Assembly: GCA_013115135.1 (NCBI GenBank)
Contig: JABANP010000701.1
Coordinates: 1-21,570 of the forward strand
DNA from: Perkinsus olseni
Lineage: Eukaryota > Perkinsozoa > Perkinsida > Perkinsidae
Direction of reading: 5' to 3'
DNA length: 21,570 nucleotides
Shown: positions 8,701 to 18,249 of the stretch, one piece after another
Numbering within the stretch: the first letter of the stretch is position 1
How the letters are laid out: each line of letters starts with the position of its first letter
The notes under the pieces: generated by a model
The model's database searches: none
Told to the model about the DNA's origin: nothing
The model's input: only the letters and a program-made list of their open reading frames with translations
Program-made: the position numbers and the translations under genes

Positions 8701-11700
8701 CCCATCAATGCTGCCGTCATCATGTGAATGCCAACATAGACTGGAGAACAACGCGCCCTCAGGGTACATAAGAGGGCAGCCGTTCGGTAGCGCTCTAGAA
8801 CACAGAGTCTGCAGGAACGCCGATGAAGTAGCATGATGTTGTATGGGCTTGGATCGCCTCCGGAGCAGACCAAGCTCAGCGTTGAGGAGTATATGGCCGT
8901 GTATAGTGGGACCTCTTGTCATAGGGGTAGGGCAACGATCGGGCGGCACGACAAAGGACAAGGGAACTTTCCTAGTGGCATCACGAAATTCATCAAAATA
9001 ACCAGGCGGCTCATTCACGGAGGAATCGCTGCTGTAGACATCGGCAACATCGAGGGGCTGCGGATCAGTGAAGAACTGACCACTTTGCAACAAGTCATTT
9101 GTTTCCTCGTCACCCGTGATGAAGTCATCTGCTGAGGACGCGTCGCTTGCATCTTCTGCGTCGAGTGTTTGCTGGGTAGGAGTGGGAGGAGGCGTCGTTA
9201 CAATTCCGTAGGGAGTACCATGCGGAGAGAGTACGAGCCTGTCGTTGGGCTGTAGTGCAGTGAGACATGCTTTGCATACAGTCGAACAGCACTCCTGCAC
9301 AGCACATGTCCACGCAGCACGACGATCACAGCGGTCAATAGAGCATGTTAGTCGCTGCGATGGAAGAGCCCGGACTAAGGGCAAGCTGTGCACCGAACAT
9401 GAGGCCGCAGATTGCCCCCCACAGTGAGCGAGATACTCTAAAGCGAGGTCAGTCACTCCGTGCGGGGATACTTGATGATAAACCAGAAGACTCCAAGACC
9501 GGCGAAGACAGCGAACATCCGAGTGTGTACACTCATCAAGAGACTGTTCTATTCGGACTGGTCGTTGTTGAGAGCTATGTAACCACCAACCGTCGAAGGT
9601 TTCCCCATGCCGTGACAGAGCAGTGAATTTGACACAATCGATGAGAGTAACAAGTTGCCACGTTCGTGCATTGAGAGTGAAGGTCGTTGGTATAGGGGAA
9701 GCCCTACGACTTGGAAGAGCATTACATGTTATAACGTGGATATCACGAGCTTGTTCCATATGTGCGACTATGTTGTCATCGAGATTATCACCCGTGACAA
9801 GACGTCGGTCAGCATTGAAGGACGTAGATGCACCACATTCCGAAATCGCTTGACCAACTTGCCACCCACGATCTCTTGCATCGGCAGCCTCAACAATGCG
9901 GAACCCTCGGAGTTGAGCACGGCTGTTATTCTTCGTTGCAAGTCGCAGAACATTGTACGCTGTATGGATGAGGGACCGACCGAGTTTCGTTGGATTGTTG
10001 GCAGGACCGAAGAAACAAACATGCCATAGTGGTGCGCTTGAGGCTAGGGCTGTGACCGTACACCACAAGACAGGGGACTGTGGAATAGAACGTGAGCATA
10101 ACCAATATCGTGGCATAGCTCCAAACTTGTCAGGAGAATGAGCGTAGAAAAGGGCTTGAATTTTGGGACCCGGATGTAGTTGAACCTCTGGTTGAAGCGG
10201 TAGGAAAGGGCGTAATGCTTGGAGTCGAGCCAACAGAGCGTCATGAGAATGTACACTACCGGCATCGGAAGCACCGTCGCGTGGAGACAAAGGGGGAGCA
10301 GATGCCCGAAGTACCGTCGAGGGTTGACGCTGCCTCACATAGGATGACGCTCTTGAGGCATCAAGCAAGGTGATACGGCATGAGCCTTGCAACGCAGCGT
10401 CAACAATGGGTGGTGTCAACGCTGGTGTAGGCCATTCCAGAACGGATTGAATGAATGCTTCGTCGATCTCGCCAGTTGCAACCATTCTTCTAATAGTTGC
10501 GTACAACTCGGGCCGACACGAAAGAGCAACTTTCTCCAACGCTGGCGTGACAAATGCGTCGTGATAGTTAAATCGACGAGCGTGAGATAAGAAGAACGAG
10601 GACAACCCAGCATACCCCCCACTTAGTCGAGAGAGAGCCCAGCAATGTGAATTGAAGGCTCTCTGCATGGGCCGTACTCGGCGAGAGACGATCGTGCAAT
10701 GAGTTAACTGGTCCGCCCAAAGTGAGGGTAAGTTGCCCGCCGGATTACGCGGAAGGTGGCAATAATCATGGTACGAGCCATGTTTATGAACCTCACATAC
10801 TGCAATACATAGGCCCTGCAGAGTGACCACCACGGAAGGTTTCACGGCCCATTGTAGGAACTTAGCAGGCTGTAGCCAATCCAATCGGAATCCTCGGAAC
10901 TTGCGAAGGGAGTCTGCCTTGAATGATGTGAAACTTGCGTCGAGGTGAGCGAGGTAATGTTGAAATGGTAAGGCTTTGACCTCTTCCAAATGACAAAAAC
11001 AACCCCAAGGGCATCTTACTTCGTCGACTGGATGCTCGTCTTCCGCTTCCATGAGCTGTGCGATTTCAGTGAAGGTCCGGGCTTTGCCTGGAGCAAGTTC
11101 AAGCAAGCGTAGCAAGCATCGTTTGTGCGCGAGCTGTTCGCGCGCCCCCGTAATCGACCAAAGTGGTAGCACCGATATGTTGCGTTCGTGGTTGTAAGGA
11201 GCGGAACCCGGCGTGAGAAGGTCTTCCGGGCCGGTTCCGAGGAAATTTTTGCTTGCGTGCCAGGCAATGTGACTGCGGTGTTGTATTGGCCGCTGGCCCG
11301 AAGTGTGTTGGACATCCTGGTGATGTCTGCTGGTCTTCGGGTCTCGGGCTAATTTACACCACAGTCTCACCCAACACTCCCAGTTGACTGATGCGATGCG
11401 GCGAAGCGCGTCTTGATTACTGGCGATCTTGTCCAAATACATTTGGCGGTCCTTAGTGATGTCGACCATCACAGGTGGGATATCATGCAATGCTTGACGG
11501 ACACGTGGATGGAAGTGTGTTTGCGCTTCCTGCCAACTTTGTCGAAGTGTTTGGGGGAATGACCGTGCGAAATTGTGCACGTCGAGGGAATCGCGGCGGG
11601 TAGAGAGAAAGGTGAAGAACACAGACGGCCAAGCATTTTCCCAGCACGGCCTGTTGTGATCAGGCGAGAGATACTCATGACATAACCCACATAGCGTGTA

Positions 11701-12346
11701 TACGTCGGGGGTAAGCCGATTTCGAGCGAGGAACCCATACCTTCGTCTCCGGTGAATTGCTTGTCGGGTCAGTGTATGGAACTGTAATGGGAAGTCCACA
11801 GTCGACTTGCGCCGGCAGTTATAGCAGATAGCGGAGGTGGGCTGGGATATCTGACGAGTAAGTTATTGTGCGGAGAAACAAGCAGTAGGTCGGGCGTAGG
11901 AATTCGCAAAGAAATAGCTGATCCGATAGAAGACGAGAGGAACTCTTTGGGCGGCGTACTCACATCGGGAGATGTAGAACTCGAGTTTGCAGGAGGCGGA
12001 ACCTATGAAAGAGCATGAATGAATGAAACGAGGCGCAGGAATGTAGGAGGAAGGAATGTAGCAAAGGTCCACACGGGCTGCGTGCGGAATGGAGGCTTAA
12101 CCCTCCTGTATAGCCCATGCGAGGAGTGCGTTTTCTACCGATAACTGCTACATATTTGAAGGAGGGGCTTGGAGGAGAGGGAATCATCCTTACCGAGAGA
12201 GATAGATCATCCTCTGCAGTTGAAGAGACCCCCAAGGGCAATCGGTGGCGTTCTTGACAGGAACAGGGGACGGTTGACCGGCGAAAACGGCCGCAAGCGG
12301 GACATTGTGCAGGTTTTCGACGGGCTCGGCGACGAGGAGCAGGCAT
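5795..12346 (-). CDS. Helitron Rep-helicase, N-terminal through Walker A, five exons
   Basis: The exons run 12346-12194, 12002-11964, 11850-8112, 8038-7420 and 7319-5795, joined by four GT-AG introns with matching phases. Exon 1 has a zinc motif (CPACGRFRRSTVPCSC) and exon 3 starts with CYNC and CGLC pairs. Exon 3 (about 1246 codons) includes a cysteine-rich finger near 9350-9260, an acidic linker, and the Helitron-like N region (LLNAELGLLRRRSKP, PLMYPEGALF). Rep motif 1 is FFLTYTCSQRHHFGM (about 8364-8320). The HUH motif appears only after splicing across 8039-8111, giving EFQASKGNLPHAHCLLWL. The two tyrosines are in YLAKYAAG (about 7318-7295). Helicase Walker A is GCPGPGKTFLL (about 5923-5891), followed by SAERSTELGG. 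The frame then stops at 5795, just before the insertion. An in-frame TAG lies at 7581-7583. The start ATG at 12346 is chosen because it opens exon 1 and precedes a basic stretch. Confidence 0.85.
7320..7419 (-). other. Helitron gene intron 4, before the Rep tyrosines
   Basis: The donor is GTAGGACTTG and the acceptor TGCTTCCTCAG, 100 nt, phase 2. Splicing joins ...DKFMSS to RYLAKYAAGVEERC and puts the catalytic-tyrosine motif in frame with the downstream helicase frame, which stays open through 5798. Confidence 0.78.
8039..8111 (-). other. Helitron gene intron 3, inside the Rep nuclease
   Basis: The donor is GTGGGAAAA and the acceptor CCGCTTTCAG, 73 nt, phase 1. Splicing joins EFQASK to GNLPHAHCLLWL, which rebuilds the conserved 'EFQ..G.PH.H' block of Helitron Rep. 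The unspliced frame runs to a stop at 8080 without the HUH motif. Confidence 0.82.
11851..11963 (-). other. Helitron gene intron 2
   Basis: The donor is GTGAGTAC and the acceptor TTACTCGTCAG on the minus strand, 113 nt, phase 0. It joins the 13-codon exon 2 to exon 3, which opens with ISQPTSAICYNC. The phases of introns 1 and 2 agree, which supports both. Confidence 0.65.
12003..12193 (-). other. Helitron gene intron 1
   Basis: The donor is GTAAGGATG and the acceptor CTCTTTCATAG on the minus strand, 191 nt, phase 0. It joins exon 1 (51 codons) to a 39-nt exon encoding VPPPANSSSTSPD. In the unspliced frame, exon 2 is preceded directly by the TAG of the acceptor. Confidence 0.6.
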
Positions 12347-12602
12347 TATGAGAACTGCGCTGATGAAGGAAGAAGGATTTGATGTATAGAGACGCAGATG
12401 ACGAATAATGCACATGGTTTTGGAAAAAAGCCTAGAAGTCAAGTGACGTTACTACGTGACGGTGACTCATCCGGTAATAGGGTACCGAACGTGCAGCGCG
12501 GCCCGCATCTGCGATTGACATTTTCACTCATATTTGACGTGTCGCCTGAGACGTAAGTGCGCTAGGTTCAGTTGCTTGCAGGAGAGGAGAACGACTTTCA
12601 GG

Positions 12603-12617
12603 TTGACGAGTCGTCAA
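12603..12617. repeat. 15-bp perfect palindrome
   Basis: TTGACGA-G-TCGTCAA. A second stem overlaps it, AGTCGTC with GACGACT (12609-12625), so two hairpins compete. Confidence 0.85.
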
Positions 12618-12648
12618 GGACGACTGTTTAGTGTGGTATACGTAGTAG

Positions 12649-12693
12649 TATGCGTGGATACGTGGTAGGTGAAGTAGCCTACTTCCACGCATA
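12649..12693. repeat. Two-part stem-loop
   Basis: The outer arms TATGCGTGGA (12649-12658) and TCCACGCATA (12684-12693) are exact complements. The inner arms GTAGG (12665-12669) and CCTAC (12678-12682) pair around an 8-nt loop. It lies about 300 bp upstream of the Helitron start codon. Its role is unknown. Confidence 0.8.
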
Positions 12694-13951
12694 ATAGTGC
12701 CTTAGTCTCCGTGCCTCTCTCGCATCAGACATTGAAAACACAACCGTTAGTTCGTAATGATAGAAGGTCTTCCTGGGAATTGCTTTGCATAACAATTACT
12801 CATGCAGTAAGTAGCTGGCCATGGCCATGAACATGTACGTACCACTCCTAAAGCATTATCGTGCCATGCGTTGCGAGTAGTTGTTGTGCGTGGTATAGTA
12901 TGGCTTTCGGCATGTAACCTGAGAAGAAACACACCCACCTTGCTACGGAGTGACCACTCATCCTGTGGGTAGTAAGGTGGACGAATATTAGTAATATTAT
13001 CTTACACCAGAAACAAGGAGTTGCATGACTGATGCAGCGTGGTAGAACTTGTATCATAGTTGTTTGGTATGATTTAATCATATTAATTTAATAAACTGCA
13101 GGGGGAGACTCCCCCGGGGAGTTGTAGGAAAGAGGAAGGACTGCACAATTATTGTTGCAGCATCCACATATATTTATTGCAGCATCATACCATAGATAGA
13201 ACGGAATAGTGCAAGGTATTGTAGAGAATTGGTGTAACATAGAAGAATTCGGAACATGGGTGTGTGACGTAGAGCAATGCGTAACACAAGACGCGGAACT
13301 TGGAGGAAAGCAGCGGAGTTGCATAAGAGCAACTGACGATGAGTTACCCACCTACCAAGGTTGAAATATGAAGGTGTAGAGAATACAGAAGTATTAGCTT
13401 GCAACTGCAGCGACGGAGACATGACGAGGTAGTAAAGTACTGAAGCTGTATGCAGTTGAACCATGAACGGCAGTTCTTCGAGTGACGAAGGCTGAATAAG
13501 TCATTGGGAGTGTGTGGGCTGTAATCGAATGATTGGAAACCCGTGAAATTCCTGAGGAGAACGCAGAGAATGCACGACTAGAAAGGAACAGAAGCGTACC
13601 GAATTCCAGAGCCTCGTTGAAACGCAATGGGAAGAATAGTTGCGAAAGGCGAACATGTTAACGTGTAATGCGCGGACCTGCAGGCGGCAGCGTAGACCAG
13701 AGCCACAAGTCATGGCAAGAAAGACTACGAAAGGAGAAACCTGAGTCGAAGAGTGCTGCTTCTCAGTGCGACGGTGACTGTCGTCCTTGCTACGCACGAT
13801 CCTTACGCGTGGGTTAGACAGCCTAATAATGGAGGCTGCGTGTGGCAGTGATGGTAAGTGGATAATGGAGGAAAGCATGGCCGACTTAACTACGTAGGAG
13901 CAGAAGAAGAATAGGAGCGTCTGAGGAAGTTGAACAGCGCTCGATACGCGT

Positions 13952-14159
13952 TGTGAGGAATCAGCGAAGCGCTCAATACCTCGACCTACGCAAGATCGCT
14001 GAGGGCGCTGTCTTCCCAATTCCACTTGACTCAATTCGGAGGACATAGAGCAAAGAATATCGGATCTTAATCTAGTTTAATAGTAGCAACTACTCAAGCA
14101 TATCTTATCGTTACTGAGCAGGTGAATTAAAGGGCGAGCGATGACCAAAACTGCTCACA
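13952..14159 (-). repeat. 3' LTR of the retrotransposon
   Basis: It starts TGTGAGGAATC on the plus strand and closes ACTGCTCACA, a 6-bp inverted terminal repeat with the usual TG...CA ends, giving 208 bp. The first ~195 bp match the right LTR with a few substitutions and three one-base indels. The high-coordinate end is inferred from the terminal inverted repeat, because the other copy is cut there. Confidence 0.8.
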
Positions 14160-14226
14160 CTGGGGGGGGGGCAGTAGAGATATACAGACCATCGCACGAA
14201 CATCAATAATGAAATGAATATATAAG
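14160..14226 (-). promoter_or_regulatory. Region expected to hold the polypurine tract; holds a C run instead
   Basis: Directly inside the 3' LTR the coding (minus) strand reads a run of about ten C followed by AG. A polypurine tract should be purine-rich on this strand, so the site is of opposite polarity to the expectation. No other good purine tract is seen before the stop at 14227. Confidence 0.4.
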
Positions 14227-14865
14227 TCACTCACCATCGTCCTCAGCCGCGAGCATCCTCAGAGTAGCCCTAGTGATCCGACGTACCACCGCGAAGGAAG
14301 AGCGAAGATCAATCACCGTCGGAGAATCGTGATCGAGATAGGAGTCCGCGGCCAAGTACTCTTCGCCATCACACACCGGTAGACCATCGGACCTTCTGCA
14401 GTAGGGAGCGATGACGATCATAGGGATCTCCTCGTCCAAGCTGAGCAAACGACCAAAGTACCATCGACCACCATCCTGCTGGTCAGTCCCGAAGGCGTCA
14501 TCCTCCGGCACGAAGAAGGCAACGACGTCCATGCCGACATGGAGACTCCCGAGATCAGGCGAACGGAGCACACGAGGCGCCGAAGGTGCTAGATGCTCAC
14601 GAGGAGCCGATGAGGAGTCTTCCGCCGGAGGAGGGTCACGACAAGTCGATGAGGAGTCTTCCGCAGGAACAGGGTCATGACAGCTCGATGGGGGAGCCTT
14701 CCGTAGGAGTAGGGTCACAAGTCGATGGGGAGCCTTCCGCAGGAGCAGGGTCACGAGTCGATGGGGAGCGTTCCGCAGGAGCAGGGTCACAAGTCGATGG
14801 GGAGCCTTCCGCAGGAGGAGGGTCACGACAAGTCGATGGGGAGCCTTCCGCAGGAGAAGGGTCAC
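14227..14865 (-). CDS. C-terminal extension of the pol polyprotein: repeat stalk and a folded domain
   Basis: The first part is the 12-13-residue repeat array (PAE-S-S-C-DP type). The last ~110 residues look globular: SLHVGMDVVAFFVPEDD, then GGRWYFGRLLSLDEEIPMIV, then SSFAVVRRITRATLRML before the stop at 14227. The pattern (VGM.V...., W.FG.L..., charged beta-like stretches) resembles small SH3-like chromatin-binding folds such as BAH or Tudor. That is a likeness of pattern only. In other gypsy elements a chromodomain in this position guides integration, so a targeting role is possible. The frame is linked to the integrase only through repeat units of uneven length. Confidence 0.55.
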   Translation of the reverse strand: MTLLLRKAPHRLVVTLLLRKAPHRLVTLLLRNAPHRLVTLLLRKAPHRLVTLLLRKAPPSSCHDPVPAEDSSSTCRDPPPAEDSSSAPREHLAPSAPRVLRSPDLGSLHVGMDVVAFFVPEDDAFGTDQQDGGRWYFGRLLSLDEEIPMIVIAPYCRRSDGLPVCDGEEYLAADSYLDHDSPTVIDLRSSFAVVRRITRATLRMLAAEDDGE

Positions 14866-14976
14866 GACAAGTCGATGGGGGAGCCTTCCGCAGGAACAGG
14901 GTCATGACAGGTCGATGAGGAGCCTTCCGCAGGAATCAGGGTCATGACAGGTCGATGAGGAGCCTTCCGCAGGAGC
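14610..14976. repeat. Minisatellite, about ten units of 36-40 bp
   Basis: The units share the core GGAGCCTTCCGCAGGAGCAG followed by GGTCAC(GACA)AGTCGATG. Most are 36 or 39 bp, which keeps the frame; a few are 37 or 40 bp, which break it. The right end runs into integrase coding (QLQAAPAEGSS), so the array seems to have grown from the 3' part of pol. Confidence 0.92.
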
Positions 14977-16492
14977 AGCCTGCAGTTGTCCCTCGCACAA
15001 AGAAGCTCCCGTGCCGTGCTCGTCGAGAACGGTGAGGACAGTGCTGCCCGGAGACACGGATATTACCTCGAAGGGGCCGTTCCACCTGAAAGACAGCTTA
15101 GATCTGGGATGACCCCAGACGTAAACCATATCGCCCGGCAGAAGACTCAGCGGCGGAGATCTAGTCGCCATCGTTGACCGCACACGCTCACGGAAGTCTA
15201 ACCAAACTTGACGGTACTGCTGCCAACGGGGAGACCTTGACATTCTGAATATCAGTCAAGATGTCAGGCGAAAGAGCAGACACGATCGAAGGTAGGCCTT
15301 GGTAGACTTGGCGAGCAGCGGAGTGGTCGACAGGGTCTAAGGATGGCACACGACCACGACTGAGGTAAACCAGATCATGAGGGGCGATATCAGAACCGGG
15401 CAAGGGGAGTAGATTCCACGCTCTTAAGCCGTGGAAGTAATGACGCACCCACGACAATGCCGGAGTACCGAGACCCAGTTTCCCCAAAAATAACCCTCAT
15501 GTAACCATTTACCTCCTTGTGGGGCCTTTCCCCGGAGCCCAACAGAAATGGCGCATTGGCCGGAAGCTCCTTGTAGAGGATGTTGTTGGAAGCACAGAAG
15601 TGAACCCACTGGTGTCCTCGGAAAGTGGAGTCACTGGCCAATATCAGAGAGGGCCAATCGGTAGAGTCGAAGAGAGCGGTGAGCTTAGGGAGGAGGGTGG
15701 CGCAGCTTTTATCGGGGACAGTGACACCTCGACAGTATCGGGTGGCAACACAAACGACGGTAACAGCATAGCGGTCGACAGAGGGTCTTGTCCACCTGAG
15801 AACGCACCATCATAAGGGCCGCTGTAGTCAATCATGAGAACCCTTAGAGGGCCAACGCCACCGCACCATGGAACCGAACTGAGGGAGCACCTGGCGATCC
15901 TGTCTCCTTTAGCTTTGGCACAGGCCTCACAACGGTTGACGAAGCGCCGCACATAAGCACGCATACGCTTCCAATAGTACCGAGTAGATAGAAGCCTGAA
16001 GGTACCGCCCTTGCCACGGTGGAACGCGTCGTGAGCCTTCTCGACTAGCTTGTGCTTCAAAGGTTCAGCTCCGATGAGAACTTGCTCGGTTCTCTCGACC
16101 ACAGGGGAGTCCTCGTCGCTGATCGTGGCACCAAGAATACGCACCACGAGGCTGTCGTCGTTGATACGATACCAGTTGGAGAGACGTTGACGGGTTGTAT
16201 CTTCCGCACATGATGCCAGCTTCTCCTTGATTAACCGTATCACATCGCAGGATTCCTGATCGGCCTGAAGCTCATCCACGGAGACGAAGTGAGTGTCGGT
16301 GTTGACGTTCGAGGCAGTGGTCATCACATTGATCTCGCAGCTGACATCGCTGTCGGAGCCGTCAATCAGAGGAATGGGGTCGAAGAAGAGATCGTCGTCA
16401 CTAACATTCTGGGCGGGCCTCGAGAGGCGGGGGTAGGTGAGGTCAGATGCCAACGACGACGATACTCCGATGCCTATCTGATCAGGAGACAA
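14902..16492 (-). CDS. Integrase of the LTR element, frame broken
   Basis: Integrase inserts the cDNA copy. The zinc-binding part is H-x3-H (AHDAFH, from about 16033) and C-x2-C (RCEACAKAKGD, about 15931-15920). The catalytic core begins VLMIDYSGPYDG, with its first Asp at about 15829. After a frame change near 15780 the core continues as YAVTVVCVATRYCRGVTVPD. The second Asp is in SDSTFRGHQW (about 15632), and the Glu in SGERPHKEVNGYMR (about 15530), giving D-x33-E where 35 is usual. Two further frame changes lead to a C-terminal SH3-like part, PGDMVYVWG...FRWNGPFEV, near 15135-15040. At least three shifts interrupt the domain. Confidence 0.85.
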
Positions 16493-16559
16493 CGGCAGCA
16501 GCTCGACTGGGTCACGGAACGGCCTGGTGGAGGGGTCTGCGGGATTGTAGACGCCGGCG

Positions 16560-17116
16560 ATGTGCCCTTATATGGGTGTCGATGCCGAGCTTCTGGGCAC
16601 GGTCGACAAACTCTCGCACCCGGCGAAGACGTCGACGCTCGAAGATGCCCAGCTTGCTGTCGTTGGCGATTGACCTTAGGCGATGGATGGCTATGAGGAG
16701 TCAGTGAACACGTCGCAAGTGGGTGGCAAGGGACCATGGACAGTGGCGACATCGAGCAGGCGGTCTAGGAGGATGATGGTACAGTAGAGACCCGACAGCT
16801 CCTTCTGGACGATGGAATGCTTGTGCACGCAATCCAAGGAGAAGAGACCGAACCTGCCACAGAGCCGAGAGAAGGGAGATTCAGCGGCGCGAATGTCACA
16901 GCAGAAGCCATCATAGCTTGCATCCGTGAAGGCGTAGACCCCTTGATGTAGACCCGCGAACCTAGGAACCCAAAGGTCCCGAGGTATGTGCGAAATCCAT
17001 TTGTTGAGCCTCTCGATCAGGGTAGGATCCAACGGAACGTCCCAAGGTGGAATCTTCGCGTCTGCGGGCTGGGACGCCAGACGGGCTAATCCCCTTCCGA
17101 CAGCGGCGAATTCCAT
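16560..17116 (-). CDS. RNase H domain of the LTR element
   Basis: RNase H removes the RNA template. It carries GVYAFTDASYDGF with the first Asp (about 16930), IVQKELSGLY with the Glu, and CDVFTDSS with the third acidic residue. The frame reaches a stop at 16691, but the neighbouring frame continues without pause as IAIHRLRSIANDSK, LGIFERRRLRRVREFVDRAQ, so one base has been gained or lost there. Confidence 0.82.
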
Positions 17117-18020
17117 GAAGAGGTTGGGAGAGGATCATAGAAGGAATTTACCGCACCAACGAGAAGGCGCCTGGTACACGACTGTGGAGAGTAGGTGGCC
17201 TCAAGCTTGATCGATAAGGACAGAGAGTCCGAGCCAGGGTCGTACCGGTAGCCGAGCAGGCCCTTGACGTTGGCAGGGTCGAGCGATGGCGCCGGATGGA
17301 TGTTGTCGAAAGTCTTCACCTCATGAACTGGCAATCCCGAGTCGTCGAGCTTTACTGTAGCAGAAGACGGACCGGTGATGGACGTCAGCTGGATGTTCAC
17401 CGCGATTGGCGAGATCGTCAACGTAGATGACCAAATCCAAGCCTTCTTTGATGAGCACATCGGGCAGCGAGCACATCGGGCAGCGAGCACATCGGTTGGG
17501 TGTTGAGCATGACAGGAGATGGCTTGGGCTTGGTCGACGACGTCATCGGACTGATGCGGGAGAAGGGACTGCCACGAGGTGAGGAAAGGGATGCTAAGAA
17601 TCGACACCACCGGTTTTGTAGATCTTCGCTACGGACTCAAGACCGAATCCACTACACGATAGGCCGAAGGAAGGCGCCGGAACCTTATCAGTCGTTGAGG
17701 CTGCTACGCAGCCGATGAAGAAGCTGTCCGAGTCGTGCAAGCCGACCATCAAGAAGGCGGTTTGCAAATCGGCAGCTCGGAAGAACTTGCAGTTGCGGAT
17801 GGCAATGAGGAAGAACCACAGGCTTCCCGGTCCCACACCCTTGGACGAGATGTTGGCGAGGTAGCGATTCAGTTCTCGAGCATCTAGGCAGACACGGTAG
17901 GGATGGGTGGCCTTATCAGGCCTGAAACACCGGTAGCCCGTTGATGTAGTATCCGCACTGCTTTGGGTCGTCGACTATCTCAGCGAAACCGGCGGCCACA
18001 AGATCATTAACAGCCTGACG
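17117..18020 (-). CDS. Reverse transcriptase of the LTR element, frame broken
   Basis: Going down the minus strand: AVNDLVAAGFAEIVDDPKQ (about 18005-17950), HPYRVCLDARELNRYL (about 17910-17865), the first catalytic Asp in FRAADLQTAFLMVGL (about 17782), a LPFGLS-like segment, and GLDLVIYVDDLANRGEH with the YVDD box at 17414-17425. The pieces lie in different frames. One cause is a 16-bp tandem repeat at 17453-17495, directly before YVDD. All catalytic aspartates are present, which supports recent activity or sequence error rather than long decay. Confidence 0.87.
17453..17495. repeat. 16-bp tandem repeat, 2.7 copies, in the RT region
   Basis: The unit GAGCACATCGGGCAGC occurs at 17453-17468 and 17469-17484, with a partial third copy to 17495. 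Because 16 is not a multiple of three, each extra copy shifts the frame just upstream of the YVDD box. Confidence 0.95.
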
Positions 18021-18249
18021 GTAGAGTTGCTGTTATTGTGACGTAAGTCGACTGAAGATGGCTTTGTCGCGCGCATAAGCGCGGTGATAGTTCCACGCAG
18101 GACGGCAGTCGTTGTCACACCAGGGGATATCGACGTAGGGACGGCCGGCGGGAGCAGACGCGTCAGGGCGATAAGAAACCCGCAGGAGACGTCGATCGTC
18201 AGTGACAGGATCATCACGGTCGATGGACTCGACGACAGGATGAAGATGT

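Larger units (their letters stand above)
1065..12346 (-). mobile_element. Autonomous Helitron-class element, split by an insertion
   Basis: The span given is the coding extent, because the true termini (5' TC, 3' CTRR) could not be placed. The minus strand carries, in Helitron order, a zinc-binding N-terminus, a long family-specific region, Rep motifs (FFLTYTCSQ, then LPHAHCLLWL, then YLAKY) and a PIF1-type helicase (GCPGPGKT through YVLLSRVKR). Helitrons transpose by a rolling-circle or peel-and-paste mechanism using this Rep-Hel protein. This copy ends in a GIY-YIG nuclease domain, which is not part of the textbook Helitron. A hAT gene and a MITE sit inside its helicase region, and one in-frame TAG lies in Rep. 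Confidence 0.88.
12347..13951. other. Spacer between the Helitron gene and the LTR element
   Basis: About 1.6 kb with only short, low-quality open frames on either strand. It should hold the Helitron promoter and 5' terminus, which I could not place. It contains several stem-loops: a 15-bp palindrome at 12603-12617, a longer two-part stem at 12649-12693, and ACTCCCC-C-GGGGAGT at 13108-13122. No tRNA, rRNA or known motif was seen. Confidence 0.45.

Noticed and set aside
8833..10141. Plus-strand open frames across the Helitron exon 3 region
   Set aside because: They are antisense shadows of the long coding exon.
13501..14046. 181-codon open frame on the minus strand entering the LTR
   Set aside because: Composition is random-looking, it crosses the LTR boundary, and no motif or splice logic supports it.
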